Assembly (NCBI RefSeq): GCF_009938205.1
Contig: NZ_AP019654.1
Location: forward strand, 2,108,001 to 2,172,000
Length of the DNA stretch: 64,000 nucleotides
Source of the DNA: Vibrio panuliri
Lineage (GTDB): Bacteria > Pseudomonadota > Gammaproteobacteria > Enterobacterales > Vibrionaceae
Direction of reading: 5' to 3'
Part shown: positions 46,885 through 57,258 of the stretch, in pieces
Numbering within the stretch: the first letter of the stretch is position 1
How the letters are laid out: every line of letters starts with the position of its first letter
Program-made: the position numbers and the translations under genes
The notes under the pieces: model-generated
What the model saw: only the letters and a program-made list of their open reading frames with translations
What the model was told of the DNA's origin: nothing
Database searches by the model: none

Positions 46885-47622
46885 TTAAACCATATACATG
46901 CCGCCGTTAACATGCAAAGTTTCACCTGTGATGTACGCAGCTTCTGGCGATGCGAGGAATGCAACAGCCGATGCGATTTCACGAGGATCACCTAGACGAC
47001 CCGCTGGTACGTTAGCAAGCGTTGCAGCACGTTGGTCATCGTTTAGCGCTTTAGTCATATCAGTTTCGATAAAACCAGGCGCAACAGTGTTAACCGTTAC
47101 ACCGCGAGAAGCGACTTCACGAGCCATTGATTTAGTAAAACCAATCACACCTGCTTTCGCAGCTGCGTAGTTAGTTTGGCCTGCGTTACCCATAGTACCA
47201 ACAACTGAACCCACATTGATGATGCGGCCAGCACGTTTTTTCATCATGCCGCGCAATACCGCTTTTGACATGCGGTAGATTGGCGTTAAGTTGGTGTTGA
47301 TGATGTCATTCCATTCATCATCTTTCATACGCATCAGTAAGTTATCGCGTGTGATACCAGCGTTGTTAACCAAAATATCGATAACACCAAACTCATCGTT
47401 AATGGTTTTTAGTGTTGCTTCGATAGATTCAACGTCAGTCACGTTCAGTGCTAGACCTTTGCCATTCGCGCCAAGGTACTCACTGATTGCCGCTGCGCCG
47501 CTCTCCGACGTCGCAGTACCAATAACCGTCGCGCCACGCTCAACCAACAGTTCAGCGATAGCACGGCCGATACCACGGCTCGCACCAGTAACTAGGGCAA
47601 TTTTGCCTTCTAGGTTCATCAT
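46885..47622 (-). CDS. fabG: 3-oxoacyl-ACP reductase
   Basis: This 244-245 aa SDR reduces 3-ketoacyl-ACP with NADPH. It shows TGASRGIGRAIA, NNAGITRDNLL, and the Ser-Tyr-Lys catalytic set (VGSVVG ... NYAAAKAG). Two ATGs stand in a row (47622 and 47619); the first is nearer the AAGGA site. It is cotranscribed with fabD. Confidence 0.96.
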   Translation of the reverse strand: MMNLEGKIALVTGASRGIGRAIAELLVERGATVIGTATSESGAAAISEYLGANGKGLALNVTDVESIEATLKTINDEFGVIDILVNNAGITRDNLLMRMKDDEWNDIINTNLTPIYRMSKAVLRGMMKKRAGRIINVGSVVGTMGNAGQTNYAAAKAGVIGFTKSMAREVASRGVTVNTVAPGFIETDMTKALNDDQRAATLANVPAGRLGDPREIASAVAFLASPEAAYITGETLHVNGGMYMV

Positions 47623-47655
47623 TTTTTGCGTTCCTTATGCTTAATCGACAACCGA

Positions 47656-48579
47656 TTATTTCGCCGCTTCTAGAGAAGCTACGTCATTCACAGCTGCTGC
47701 ATCTAGCGTTTTAACGATACGTTTAGTTAGGCCAGTCAGTACTTTACCTGGACCAACTTCTAGCAATTTCTCAACACCTTGCTCGCTCATTAGCTGCACG
47801 CTTTCAGTCCAGCGAACTGGGCTGTATAGCTGACGAACTAGCGCGAGCTTAATTTTCGCAGGGTCTGTTTCTGCTGCAACATCAACGTTGTTGATGACAG
47901 GCAGTTGCGGTGCCTTGAACTCAATCTCTTCCAGTGCGACAGCAAGCTTGTCAGCTGCTGGTTTCATTAACGCACAGTGAGATGGCACAGAAACAGGTAG
48001 TGGCAGAGCACGTTTCGCACCCGCTTCTTTACATAGCGCGCCAGCGCGCTCTACAGCCGCTTTGCTACCAGCAATAACCACTTGACCTGGTGAGTTAAAG
48101 TTCACTGGAGAAACCACTTCGCCTTGTGCCGCTTCTTCGCATGCTTTAGCAATTGATTCGTCATCAAGGCCAATGATAGCAAACATTGCACCAGTACCAG
48201 CAGGTACCGCTTCTTGCATCAGTTGACCACGTAGTTCAACCAATTTGATCGCTTGTTTAAAGTCGATAACACCCGCACACACAAGTGCTGAGTACTCACC
48301 CAAGCTGTGACCTGCAAGGTTAGCAGGCTGCTCAAGGCCTAGCTCTTGCCATACACGCCAAATAGCAACAGAAGATGCCAATAGCGCAGGTTGAGTGCGG
48401 TGAGTTTGGTTTAAATCTTCTACTGGGCCATTTTGAACCAGTGCCCATAGGTCGTAACCTAGTGCTTCAGAAGCCTCGGCAAAAGTTTGTTTAACTACGT
48501 CATATTGTTCGCCAAGTTCTGCAAGCATACCAACAGCTTGTGAACCTTGACCTGGAAATACGATAGCAAACTTGCTCAT
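47656..48579 (-). CDS. fabD: Malonyl-CoA:ACP transacylase
   Basis: This 307 aa transferase loads malonyl onto ACP. The nucleophile is S92 in AGHSLGEYSAL; the N-terminal FPGQGSQ motif is present. The frame extends to 48630, but MSKFAIVFPGQGSQ is the family start. Confidence 0.96.
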   Translation of the reverse strand: MSKFAIVFPGQGSQAVGMLAELGEQYDVVKQTFAEASEALGYDLWALVQNGPVEDLNQTHRTQPALLASSVAIWRVWQELGLEQPANLAGHSLGEYSALVCAGVIDFKQAIKLVELRGQLMQEAVPAGTGAMFAIIGLDDESIAKACEEAAQGEVVSPVNFNSPGQVVIAGSKAAVERAGALCKEAGAKRALPLPVSVPSHCALMKPAADKLAVALEEIEFKAPQLPVINNVDVAAETDPAKIKLALVRQLYSPVRWTESVQLMSEQGVEKLLEVGPGKVLTGLTKRIVKTLDAAAVNDVASLEAAK

Positions 48580-48650
48580 GTTGTTTTCCTTAAAACAAAG
48601 AGAAGAAAGAAAGATGCACCATCTGTGCACCTTAAATTGAAATCTTAAAC

Positions 48651-49601
48651 TTAGAACTTAACGAGCGCAGAGCCCCAAGTAAAACCGCCACCAAACGCCT
48701 CAAGTAGAAGAGTTTGACCGCGTTTAATGCGACCATCACGCACCGCTTCATCCAATGCCGTTGGTACAGTTGCCGCAGAGGTATTACCGTGTCGGTCAAG
48801 TGTCACAACTACTTGGTCAAGCGACATCGACAGCTTCTTCGCTGTCGCTGAAATAATGCGGTAGTTAGCCTGGTGTGGTACTAACCAATCCAGCTCAGAC
48901 TTATGCATATTGTTCGCTTCAAGGGTGTCTTTTACCAGTCTAGAAAGCTGAGTCACCGCGACTTTGAACACTTCATTACCCGCCATATGTAGCCATTTGT
49001 CAGCATCTTTGCCGCGCTCTGGTACAGGAAGGCTCAGTAGATCGCCAAATGCGCCATCTGCATAAATGTGGGTAGAAATAATGCCCGGCTCTTCGCTAGC
49101 ACCAAGTACCACTGCACCGGCTGCATCACCAAATAAGATGATGGTTGAACGATCGGTTGGGTCACACGTTTTCGATAATGCGTCAGCGCCAATCACTAGT
49201 ACGTTTTTACACATACCCGTTTTGATATGTTGATCAGCAACAGACAACGCGTAAACAAAACCTGAACATGCAGCGGCCAAATCAAACGCAGGACAACCTT
49301 TGATATCCAACTGCGCTTGTACCTGACAAGCTGCCGAAGGGAATGTATGGCTGCCACTGGTTGTTGCAACAATGATTAAATCGATGTCATTTTTATCGAT
49401 GCCAGCCATGTCAATTGCGTTGACAGCAGCATGATAACCCATGTCGGCAACGGTCTCGTTTTCAGCAGCGATGCGGCGCTCTTTAATGCCCGTACGTGCA
49501 ACGATCCACTCGTCGGATGTTTCTACCATTTTCTCTAAGTCTGCGTTAGTACGCACTTGAGATGGCAAGTAGCTGCCAGTACCTAATATTTTGCTAAACA
49601 T
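48651..49601 (-). CDS. fabH: 3-oxoacyl-ACP synthase III
   Basis: This 316 aa enzyme starts fatty-acid synthesis from acetyl-CoA and malonyl-ACP. Catalytic residues are C112 ([11 protein letters not shown]), a His in [10 protein letters not shown] and an Asn in [11 protein letters not shown]. The order fabH-fabD-fabG on this strand, after plsX, is conserved. Confidence 0.96.
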   Translation of the reverse strand: MFSKILGTGSYLPSQVRTNADLEKMVETSDEWIVARTGIKERRIAAENETVADMGYHAAVNAIDMAGIDKNDIDLIIVATTSGSHTFPSAACQVQAQLDIKGCPAFDLAAACSGFVYALSVADQHIKTGMCKNVLVIGADALSKTCDPTDRSTIILFGDAAGAVVLGASEEPGIISTHIYADGAFGDLLSLPVPERGKDADKWLHMAGNEVFKVAVTQLSRLVKDTLEANNMHKSELDWLVPHQANYRIISATAKKLSMSLDQVVVTLDRHGNTSAATVPTALDEAVRDGRIKRGQTLLLEAFGGGFTWGSALVKF

Positions 49602-49606
49602 GAAGA

Positions 49607-50632
49607 CTAATAATGCCTCTCGAGTAAAACCGCTTCCAAACGATCGCTTATACGGCTTGGTACCTGTCGTTTGACCTCGTGTAGGGCTTCGCCGATGGCA
49701 TTCACGACCGCCTCTACATCTGCACTTCCGTGGCTTTTTATCACAATGCCGCGCAATCCTAGCAAACTTGCACCGTTATACTGGTCGGGGTTCAATGTTT
49801 TTAGTTCATTAATTAACCCAGAAAACAATTTTCTTGCTATCCAACCCTTTATAGATGAGGCCATCATAGTGTTTTTCAACTTATCTATAAAAAGCTGGGC
49901 TGTACCCTCACTGGTTTTTAAGCAGATATTGCCAACAAAACCGTCACAGACTACAACATCAGCATAGTCATTAAACAGCTGATTACCTTCGATATAGCCA
50001 ATAAAGTTAACCGATTCTGTCTGTGAAAGCATCTCTGCGCAACGTTTAACAAGGTCATTACCTTTAATTTCTTCTGCGCCAATATTCAGTATCGCCACAC
50101 GCGGTGGTCGACCTAAATTTTGCTCAGCCAACGCACTGCCCATCACCGCAAACTGAAACAAAGAGTCTGCATCACTGGAGACATTCGCTCCTAAGTCGAG
50201 CATCCACGTACGGTTACCGGATATCGTTGGTAAAGCCGAGACAAGCGCTGGACGTTCAATACCGGGCAATAGCTTAAGACGAAAACGTGACAGTGCCATT
50301 AAGGCACCTGTATTGCCGCCACTGACACACGCGTCAGCTTGACCAACAGACACTAGGTCAATCGCTTTACCCATGGAACTGTTCTGTCCATTACGAAGGG
50401 CGAGGGAAGGTTTTTCCGAGTTGGAGATCACCCGGTCACAGTGTTTAATACTCAAGCGAGTATCTGGCTGATAACCAAGAGAGGATAATTGAGTTGTGAT
50501 CGAAGTCCGATCACCTAATAAGATCACTTTTAGCTCTGGGAAATGCGACAGTGCCTGCACGGCGGCAGGCACTGTTACGCGAGGACCAAAATCCCCGCCC
50601 ATTGCATCAAGTGCAACGGTAATACTTTGCAA
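49607..50632 (-). CDS. plsX: Phosphate acyltransferase PlsX
   Basis: This 341 aa enzyme makes acyl phosphate from acyl-ACP for phospholipid synthesis. It contains the [12 protein letters not shown] start and [12 protein letters not shown] motif. The start appears to be TTG, with AAGG seven bases upstream and no ATG nearby; the previous gene (rpmF) ends ten bases before. Confidence 0.95.
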   Translation of the reverse strand: MQSITVALDAMGGDFGPRVTVPAAVQALSHFPELKVILLGDRTSITTQLSSLGYQPDTRLSIKHCDRVISNSEKPSLALRNGQNSSMGKAIDLVSVGQADACVSGGNTGALMALSRFRLKLLPGIERPALVSALPTISGNRTWMLDLGANVSSDADSLFQFAVMGSALAEQNLGRPPRVAILNIGAEEIKGNDLVKRCAEMLSQTESVNFIGYIEGNQLFNDYADVVVCDGFVGNICLKTSEGTAQLFIDKLKNTMMASSIKGWIARKLFSGLINELKTLNPDQYNGASLLGLRGIVIKSHGSADVEAVVNAIGEALHEVKRQVPSRISDRLEAVLLERHY

Positions 50633-50641
50633 AGGTCAACC

Positions 50642-50812
50642 TTACTTGTTGATAACCTTCTTGCCGCGGTAGTAACCTTCGGCAGTCACGTTGTGACGTA
50701 GGTGAGTTTCACCTGAAGTTGCGTCTACAGAAAGTGCAGCTGTAGTTAGAGCATCGTGTGAACGACGCATGCCACGCATTGAACGTGATTTCTTGCTCTT
50801 TTGTACGGCCAT
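50642..50812 (-). CDS. rpmF: 50S ribosomal protein L32
   Basis: This 56 aa basic protein begins [20 protein letters not shown] and ends with [11 protein letters not shown], typical of L32 without the zinc cysteines. It is too short for some gene finders. It lies between yceD and plsX in the conserved yceD-rpmF-plsX-fab arrangement. Confidence 0.95.
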   Translation of the reverse strand: MAVQKSKKSRSMRGMRRSHDALTTAALSVDATSGETHLRHNVTAEGYYRGKKVINK

Positions 50813-50843
50813 GGACCCTACTCCTATGTAAATTCTTAAAGAA

Positions 50844-51368
50844 TTACTTCTTTAAGCTTTTCAAAACATCGAATGGATTCGGTTTATCTTCCACAACTTC
50901 TTCTGGAAGTTCGCCAAACACCATATTATCTGAATCAACGCTACAATCAGCTACTTCATGCATAGCTACTTGGGGTAAGTTTAGAATGAACTCGTCTTCA
51001 ACTAACTGTATTAGGTCGATTTCACCGTACTCGTTCAGATCTACCAAATCGTACTCTTCCGGTGCGTCCTCTTCACTCTTCTCATTATAATAAGGAGTAT
51101 AAGTGAATTGAACTTCGCACTCATGTGCGAAAACCTCATTACAGCGTTGACACTCTAAATCAACTTCGATGTTAGCTTTACCAGAGATAACAACGAGTCG
51201 CTGCTCATCTAACCCAAATGACAATGACACTTGAGCGTCGCGTTGAACGCCTTCGACCGATTCCAACAAGCGCTTAAAAAGACTGACTTGAATGATACCT
51301 TCATAATCTAGTCGTTTCTGAGCCGCTCGAGCCGGATCAACCGTTCGCGGTATTTTTACCTTTTGCAT
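50844..51368 (-). CDS. yceD: DUF177 protein YceD
   Basis: This 174 aa protein of the YceD/DUF177 family has a zinc-like cysteine pair in [14 protein letters not shown] and an acidic middle. Family members sit next to rpmF and are linked to 23S rRNA maturation. It is 31 bases upstream of rpmF and probably cotranscribed. Confidence 0.92.
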   Translation of the reverse strand: MQKVKIPRTVDPARAAQKRLDYEGIIQVSLFKRLLESVEGVQRDAQVSLSFGLDEQRLVVISGKANIEVDLECQRCNEVFAHECEVQFTYTPYYNEKSEEDAPEEYDLVDLNEYGEIDLIQLVEDEFILNLPQVAMHEVADCSVDSDNMVFGELPEEVVEDKPNPFDVLKSLKK

Positions 51369-51516
51369 AGGGCGCGAATTCTATCTTCCAAATCGTTTAG
51401 AGTCAAAGAAAAAGGCTAAAAAGTTGTACTTTTTTTCCTTTCTGCGGTTAAGGCTAGGCTAACAGTCATAACATCGATTATGCTGCTTCCCAAGCTCGCT
51501 TAGATTGTAAATTAAA

Positions 51517-52098
51517 ATGACAAATTACCAACTAGTTTTAGCCTCAACTTCACCATTTAGGCAGCAACTGCTCAATAAACTCGCAGTACCTTTTACTGCG
51601 GCAACGCCAGATTGTGATGAAACCCCACTGCCGAACGAGACCCCGACTCAACTGGTGCTGCGCTTGGCACAAAGTAAAGCAACGTCCTGCCCTGTAAGAC
51701 AAGACAGCCTTGTTATTGGTAGCGATCAGGTCTGTGTTATCGATGGTGAAATCATTGGCAAGCCCCACACCCGCGATAGAGCTATCGAGCAATTAACTCG
51801 TCAAAGTGGCAAAAGCATCACTTTTTATACTGGCTTAGCGCTATACAACTCTAAGACAAATACCGTGACATCTAAGCTGGATACGTTCACAGTACATTTT
51901 CGCCAGTTAAGCCAACAGCAAATCGAAAACTACGTCGATAAAGAAGAGCCCTTCTACTGTGCCGGCAGCTTCAAAAGCGAAGGCCTTGGTATCGCGCTAT
52001 TCGAGCGCTTGGAAGGCAAAGACCCTAATACATTAGTCGGACTACCACTGATTGATTTGATTGATATGCTTGAGGCAGAAGGTTTTAACATATTGTAA
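51517..52098 (+). CDS. yceF: 7-methyl-GTP pyrophosphatase (Maf family, YceF type)
   Basis: This 193 aa nucleotide pyrophosphatase has [27 protein letters not shown], the catalytic-site Asp in [12 protein letters not shown], and [27 protein letters not shown]. The YceF branch hydrolyses m7GTP and is thought to remove modified nucleotides. It diverges from yceD and converges on rluC. Confidence 0.92.
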   Translation: MTNYQLVLASTSPFRQQLLNKLAVPFTAATPDCDETPLPNETPTQLVLRLAQSKATSCPVRQDSLVIGSDQVCVIDGEIIGKPHTRDRAIEQLTRQSGKSITFYTGLALYNSKTNTVTSKLDTFTVHFRQLSQQQIENYVDKEEPFYCAGSFKSEGLGIALFERLEGKDPNTLVGLPLIDLIDMLEAEGFNIL

Positions 52099-52345
52099 GA
52101 ATTGAGAGTCGAGAATTTAGAGTTGAGAGTGGAGAATTTGGAATTGAGAGCTTCGCTTGAGATTTGAGAAACGAGATTCCCGACTCCGGACTGTAAGCCC
52201 TATCGGGAATGACAAAATTTAGCCCAGGCACGAGCCAGTTCGGAAATATCAGCAACAAAAAAGGGAGCTATCTGCTCCCAATCTTTTCAGTCTTGATTCT
52301 AAAGTCTCAACTTTATTTTTCTCGACTCTAGCGTCTCAAATCTCA
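52095..52345. repeat. Inverted GAATTGAGA-type repeats between maf/yceF and rluC
   Basis: The left end reads TAAGAATTGAGAGTCGAGAA with further GAGAGT/GAGAATTT units (52100-52155), and the right end is an inverse-oriented array (CTCAACTTT, CTCGACTCTAG, CTCAAATCTCAATTCTT; 52305-52352). Both convergent genes end at the junction AAGAATTGA. The centre holds AACGAGATTCCCGACTCCGG and a rluC terminator. I know of similar gagagtcgaga sequence in other Vibrios, but do not recognise a named element. Confidence 0.55.
52257..52279 (-). terminator. Terminator of rluC
   Basis: On the minus strand GGGAGC-AGATA-GCTCCC is followed by TTTTTT. It lies 64 bases after the rluC stop, inside the repeat region. Confidence 0.8.
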
Positions 52346-53296
52346 ATTCTTCGCAAGCTTTCTAAGCCCAACCAGCACTTTCTCTAGCTTATCGCCCATC
52401 GGAGCACTGATGTCCATCTGCTCTTCCGTGCCAGGATGAACAAACTTGATGTTAGCAGCATGCAAGAACAAACGGTTTAGGCCCACTTTACCTGTGTAAG
52501 CATCAAAACGACGGTCACCATAACGATCATCCCATGCTATTGGGTGACCCGTATACTGGGTGTGAACACGAATTTGATGGGTACGTCCCGTGATCGGACT
52601 GGCTTGAACCAATGTCGCATCAGCAAACTTTTCAAGCACTTTAAAGCGAGTCTCCGAAGGCTTACCATTTGGGTTAACACGCACAATGCTGTTGACTTCG
52701 TTTTTCAACAACGGGGCGTTCACCACTTTACAGCTTGGTTTCCACTCCCCCATCACAAGGGCAAAATAGTATTTCTGAACGGTCTTTTCACGAAACTGTG
52801 CTTGCAGATGGCGCAATGCTGAGCGCTTCTTAGCGACCAACAAAATACCAGAGGTATCGCGGTCGATACGGTGCACTAACTCAAGAAAGCGTGCTTGAGG
52901 GCGCAGCGCGCGCAAGGCTTCAATCGCACCAAACTTCAAGCCGCTGCCACCATGCACAGCCGTGCCTGATGGCTTGTTAAGAATCAACATATGATCGTCT
53001 TCAAAAATAATCATATGCTCGAGTTCTGCCACTTTATTTAACTTGGTACTCGGCGCCACTTCTTCGGTTTTTTCTTCCATCGTGACCGGTGGAATTCTCA
53101 CCAAATCGCCCGCTTGCAGTTTGTATTCTGCTTTAACGCGTTTTTTGTTTACACGAACCTCTCCTTTGCGAAGGATACGGTAAACCATGCTTTTTGGGAT
53201 ACTTTTCAGATGGTTGCGTAGAAAGTTATCAATACGCTGGCCAGCCATGTCAGAATCAATGTCGACAAACTGGACTTGGGTTCTTATTTCACTCAT
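52343..53296 (-). CDS. rluC: 23S rRNA pseudouridine synthase RluC
   Basis: This 317 aa protein has an N-terminal S4 domain (RIDNFLRNHLKSIPKSMVYRILRKGEVRVNKKRV) and a RluA-type catalytic domain with the Asp in LVHRIDRDTSGIL. RluC modifies uridines 955, 2504 and 2580 of E. coli 23S rRNA. It is divergent from rne, the classical arrangement. Confidence 0.94.
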   Translation of the reverse strand: MSEIRTQVQFVDIDSDMAGQRIDNFLRNHLKSIPKSMVYRILRKGEVRVNKKRVKAEYKLQAGDLVRIPPVTMEEKTEEVAPSTKLNKVAELEHMIIFEDDHMLILNKPSGTAVHGGSGLKFGAIEALRALRPQARFLELVHRIDRDTSGILLVAKKRSALRHLQAQFREKTVQKYYFALVMGEWKPSCKVVNAPLLKNEVNSIVRVNPNGKPSETRFKVLEKFADATLVQASPITGRTHQIRVHTQYTGHPIAWDDRYGDRRFDAYTGKVGLNRLFLHAANIKFVHPGTEEQMDISAPMGDKLEKVLVGLRKLAKN

Positions 53297-53651
53297 CGGG
53301 CTATTCTATCACTCAAAGCTGCGCAATTTCACATTTTCTTGGCAACAAACGTGCAGTTTACTTGTTTTCAATCTAACTACGAACTGTTTTTCCAGCGCCC
53401 ATTTATAAAACTGAGGTTATCTTGAACAAAAAAACTTAAATACAGTGTGTTACAAAAAATAAAACTAGATTATTTAGCGTTTTATTATAAAGCAGATTGC
53501 TGAGTTTAGTGGGTACTGCTATAGTTCACACCTGCAATGATTAATTTGGTTGACTTTTGTACATTCCAAGTTGTTATTGCAATAAAAGAGTAGATCGCTA
53601 ATCAATAGAAAGTGCAGCACACGGCGTAAGACCTTTCGAACATTAGCTTAC

Positions 53652-53817
53652 TTGTTGCTCTACTCGATACCTTTCACGTTGAGTATATTCCGCCGATATC
53701 GCGGCTCACAACCAGAGATTGTGAGAACTGGAGTGCCCCAGAGCATCCCTCCAGCCGGGAGGCTGCACCGAACAAACCATGGGATCTGGCACCGTGAAAG
53801 AGAAAGCTAAGCAACAA
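53652..53817 (+). promoter_or_regulatory. Structured rne 5' leader
   Basis: A multibranched structure can be drawn: outer stems TTGTTGCT (53652) with AGCAACAA (53810) and CTTTCACG (53671) with CGTGAAAG (53793), enclosing CTCACAA/TTGTGAG (53705-53725) and CCTCC/GGAGG (about 53750) hairpins. It lies directly upstream of rne. In E. coli the rne leader folds and lets RNase E control its own mRNA, so this is probably the Vibrio counterpart. The rest of the 552-base rluC-rne gap shows only promoters. Confidence 0.65.
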
Positions 53818-53848
53818 GCACATAAAAAAATGACAACGAGATTTTTAA

Positions 53849-56800
53849 ATGAAAAGAATGCTAATCAACGCAACTCAAAAAGAAGAGTTGCGCGTTGCTT
53901 TAGTGGACGGTCAACGCTTATTCGACCTTGATATCGAAAGCCCTGGCCATGAATCCAAAAAAGCCAACATCTACAAAGGACGTATCACTCGAATCGAACC
54001 TAGTCTTGAAGCTGCTTTCGTAGACTACGGCGCAGAAAGACACGGTTTCCTCCCTCTTAAAGAAATTGCTCGCGAATACTTCCCTGAAGGTTACAGCTAC
54101 CAAGGCCGTCCTAGCATTAAAGAAGTGCTAACCGAAGGCCAAGAAGTAATTGTTCAAGTGGAAAAAGAAGAACGTGGCAGCAAAGGTGCTGCACTTACCA
54201 CGTTTATCTCTCTTGCGGGTAGTTACTTAGTCCTAATGCCAAACAACCCTCGAGCTGGCGGTATTTCTCGCCGTATCGAAGGCGATGAACGCACGCAACT
54301 CAAAGCGGCACTAAGCACCCTAGAACTGCCTCAAGGTATGGGTCTTATTGTTCGTACGGCTGGCGTTGGCAAAAGTGCTGAAGAGTTAGAGTGGGACTTA
54401 AATGTTCTTCTAAACCATTGGGGCGCGATCAAGCAAGCCTCTGATTCGAATCCTGCGCCTTTCCTAATTCACCAAGAAAGTAACGTTATCGTTCGCGCGA
54501 TCCGCGATTACTTGCGTCGTGACATCGGTGAAATCCTAATCGACAGCAACACTATGTTTGAGCGCGCGCTTGACCATATTCGTCTAGTTCGTCCAGATTT
54601 CGTTAGCCGTGTTAAGAAATACGATGGTGAAGTGCCACTATTTAGCCACTACCAAATCGAAAGCCAGATTGAATCTGCGTTCCAACGCGAAGTTCGTCTG
54701 CCTTCTGGTGGCTCTATCGTAATCGACCCGACTGAAGCTCTAACTTCAATCGATATCAACTCTGCTCGTGCTACTAAAGGCGGCGATATCGAAGAAACAG
54801 CGCTTAACACCAACCTAGAAGCAGCCGATGAGATCGCTCGTCAGCTACGTCTACGTGACCTTGGTGGTCTAGTGGTTATCGACTTTATCGATATGACACC
54901 AGTTCGTCACCAGCGTGAAGTTGAAAACCGTCTACGTGACGCAGTTCGTATGGACCGTGCTCGCGTTCAAATCGGCCGCATTTCTCGCTTTGGTCTACTT
55001 GAGATGTCTCGTCAACGTCTAAGCCCTTCTCTAGCAGAAGCAAGCCACCATATCTGTCCTCGCTGTACAGGTACTGGCGTTATTCGTGACAACGAATCTC
55101 TTGCACTTTCTGTTCTGCGTCTGATTGAAGAAGAAGCACTAAAAGACAACACGTCACAAGTTTTGGCTGTTGTTCCTGTGCCAATCGCTTCTTACCTACT
55201 GAACGAAAAACGCCGCTCTGTAAACCATATCGAGCGTAACCAAGAAGTGAAAATCACGGTAGTTCCTAACTCTGATATGGAAACACCGCACTTTGAAGTT
55301 ATTCGCGTCCGTGAAGGTGAAGAATTCGATCTTCTTTCTTACCTACTTCCGAAGAAGCTTGAAGCAATGAAGGAAGCGGAAGGTAAAGAAACACCGGATA
55401 CCGAATACAAACCGAAGAAGATTGAAGAGCCTGCGCTAAAAGGCTTTGCTGCTCCAGCTCAATCTGCGCCAACACCAGCACCAGTTGTGAAAGCGCCTGC
55501 TGCTAAGAAAGCGCCAGAAAAAGCGGAAGAAGCAAAACCAGAGCAACCAGGTCTATTTGGTCGATTCTTTAAAGCACTTGGTAACTTCCTGTTTGGTTCT
55601 GACAACAAAGAAGAATCGAAGAAAGAAGAAACGGTAGAGAAAGAAAAGCCAAATCGCAACAATCGCAATCGTCGTAACAACCGCAACGAGCGTGGTGATC
55701 AGCGTCGTCGTAATAACCGTGACGGCAATCGCGATAATAATCGTGATGGTAACCGTGACAACCAACGCGATTCGAATCGTGAAGACAAACGTGATAACCG
55801 ACGTAAACCGACACGTGACAACCGTGACGAAGCGAACAACGAGCAGAAACAGACTGAACGTAAACAGCAAAACCGCAAGCCTAAGCAAGAGCGCCGTAAC
55901 AAGCGTGATGATGCTAAGCCAAGCAAAGTTGCTGAAGAAGGTCTGAAGCTAGCAGCTGAAGCTCAAGTTGACAAACCTGACACTCGCAGCGAAGAAAAAG
56001 CGGTGAAAGTGAAAGAGCGTCGTCAACGCCGCAAGCTAAGTAAGCAAATTCGCGTGAAAGAGCAACTGGCAGCAGAAGCACAAGCTGAGGAGACACCAGT
56101 TGAAGCGGCAGTAGAGGCTGTTGAAACCGTTGCTGCAGAAAAGGCGCAAGCGCCAGTAAAAGCAGAAACGAACAACGAAGCTTCTAACAATGATAACGAA
56201 GCACAGGAAGGTAAACAGCGTCGTAACCGTCGCTCTCCACGCCATCTACGTGCAAGTGGTCAACGCCGTCGTCGTGGTCGCGATCGTCGTCCTAACCCAT
56301 TCCGCCTACGTAAAGGTGGGGTTGCCTCTCCAGAGATGGCAATGGGTAAAGTGATGCCGCGCTACGATCTTGCGAAGCCAGCACCTCGTGCCAAGCAAAA
56401 TCAAGACCAACAACCTGAAGTTGTCGCGGTTGCAAACGTTGCGACACTAGGTGGATTTGCTTGCCCTGAAATGGCAATGGGTAAAGTGATTATCCGTCGT
56501 GAGCAACCAGTAGTCGCTGTTGAAGCTGTAGTTGAGCCGGTGATCACTGAAGTCACAACCCCTGCTGTTGCAGAAGCGATTGTTGAAACTCCTGTTATCG
56601 ACGAGCCAATCGTTGAAGTGGTTCAAGAAGTTGAAGCTCCGGTAGTAGACGCTGTCGTAGAGGCAACACCTTCTGAGGTTGAGGAAGTGGTCGCTTCTGA
56701 ACCGGTTGTTGAAGCCAAAGAAGCAGTTGAGACGGCTGAAGTGGCTAACGTTACTCAAGTGACGGAAGCTAAGCCTTCAAATGCAAACGCCGTTAAAGCT

Positions 56801-56965
56801 CATGCGAGTGCACCAATGGCAAAAGCGCCGGGTACTCAAGAGCTAAAAGAAATCACTATCAATGCTGCGCCACTGCGCACTGAGCGTTACCAGCCTAAAG
56901 GCGCAGGTAGCCAAGTAGCAAAAAGCCAAGCAGGTTCAGGAATGATGAAGCCAACTGGTTTCTAA
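53849..56965 (+). CDS. rne: Ribonuclease E
   Basis: This 1,038 aa endonuclease initiates mRNA decay and organises the degradosome. It has an N-terminal S1 domain (about 37-120), a DNase-I-like catalytic part (VVIDFIDM), a zinc-link with C403 and C406 (ICPRCTGTG), and a disordered C-terminal half. That half has a membrane-targeting helix (L569-G583, [15 protein letters not shown]), Arg/Asn-rich NRD repeats (about 600-660), the [19 protein letters not shown]-binding patch and two [13 protein letters not shown] motifs (827-835, 872-880). The second motif copy is unusual. The last 25 residues differ from the E. coli PNPase-binding end. Confidence 0.96.
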   Translation: MKRMLINATQKEELRVALVDGQRLFDLDIESPGHESKKANIYKGRITRIEPSLEAAFVDYGAERHGFLPLKEIAREYFPEGYSYQGRPSIKEVLTEGQEVIVQVEKEERGSKGAALTTFISLAGSYLVLMPNNPRAGGISRRIEGDERTQLKAALSTLELPQGMGLIVRTAGVGKSAEELEWDLNVLLNHWGAIKQASDSNPAPFLIHQESNVIVRAIRDYLRRDIGEILIDSNTMFERALDHIRLVRPDFVSRVKKYDGEVPLFSHYQIESQIESAFQREVRLPSGGSIVIDPTEALTSIDINSARATKGGDIEETALNTNLEAADEIARQLRLRDLGGLVVIDFIDMTPVRHQREVENRLRDAVRMDRARVQIGRISRFGLLEMSRQRLSPSLAEASHHICPRCTGTGVIRDNESLALSVLRLIEEEALKDNTSQVLAVVPVPIASYLLNEKRRSVNHIERNQEVKITVVPNSDMETPHFEVIRVREGEEFDLLSYLLPKKLEAMKEAEGKETPDTEYKPKKIEEPALKGFAAPAQSAPTPAPVVKAPAAKKAPEKAEEAKPEQPGLFGRFFKALGNFLFGSDNKEESKKEETVEKEKPNRNNRNRRNNRNERGDQRRRNNRDGNRDNNRDGNRDNQRDSNREDKRDNRRKPTRDNRDEANNEQKQTERKQQNRKPKQERRNKRDDAKPSKVAEEGLKLAAEAQVDKPDTRSEEKAVKVKERRQRRKLSKQIRVKEQLAAEAQAEETPVEAAVEAVETVAAEKAQAPVKAETNNEASNNDNEAQEGKQRRNRRSPRHLRASGQRRRRGRDRRPNPFRLRKGGVASPEMAMGKVMPRYDLAKPAPRAKQNQDQQPEVVAVANVATLGGFACPEMAMGKVIIRREQPVVAVEAVVEPVITEVTTPAVAEAIVETPVIDEPIVEVVQEVEAPVVDAVVEATPSEVEEVVASEPVVEAKEAVETAEVANVTQVTEAKPSNANAVKAHASAPMAKAPGTQELKEITINAAPLRTERYQPKGAGSQVAKSQAGSGMMKPTGF

Positions 56966-56982
56966 TTTCACAGCCAACTTAC

Positions 56983-57014
56983 AAAGGCTGCTAGCAATAG
57001 CAGCCTTTTCTTTT
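56983..57014 (+). terminator. Terminator of rne
   Basis: AAAGGCTGCT-AGCAAT-AGCAGCCTTTT stem followed by CTTTT, 17 bases after the rne stop. Confidence 0.87.
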
Positions 57015-57258
57015 AGCTACTATTTCCACCCATACCGATAACAAATATTTAGCCTATTTATCGGTTTACATCTGGTTTATTCTTGAACTTAATCACAGTT
57101 TTCGGTAGCATGCGCCGACTCAAACTGAATTATGACTAAGTCACTCTGCTCTTTAAATTCTCATTTTGCTCCAGTGACATTCAACAATAGATTCAGCCTA
57201 TAGCTAAGCGTTCTGCACGCTTAGTTGATGTTTTAACACTTAGCCAAACTGAGCAAAT

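Noticed and set aside
55553..55888. Long minus-strand reading frames opposite the RNase E tail
   Set aside because: They are antisense to low-complexity repeats and encode Val/Thr/Ile- or Arg/Leu-rich sequence without family resemblance.
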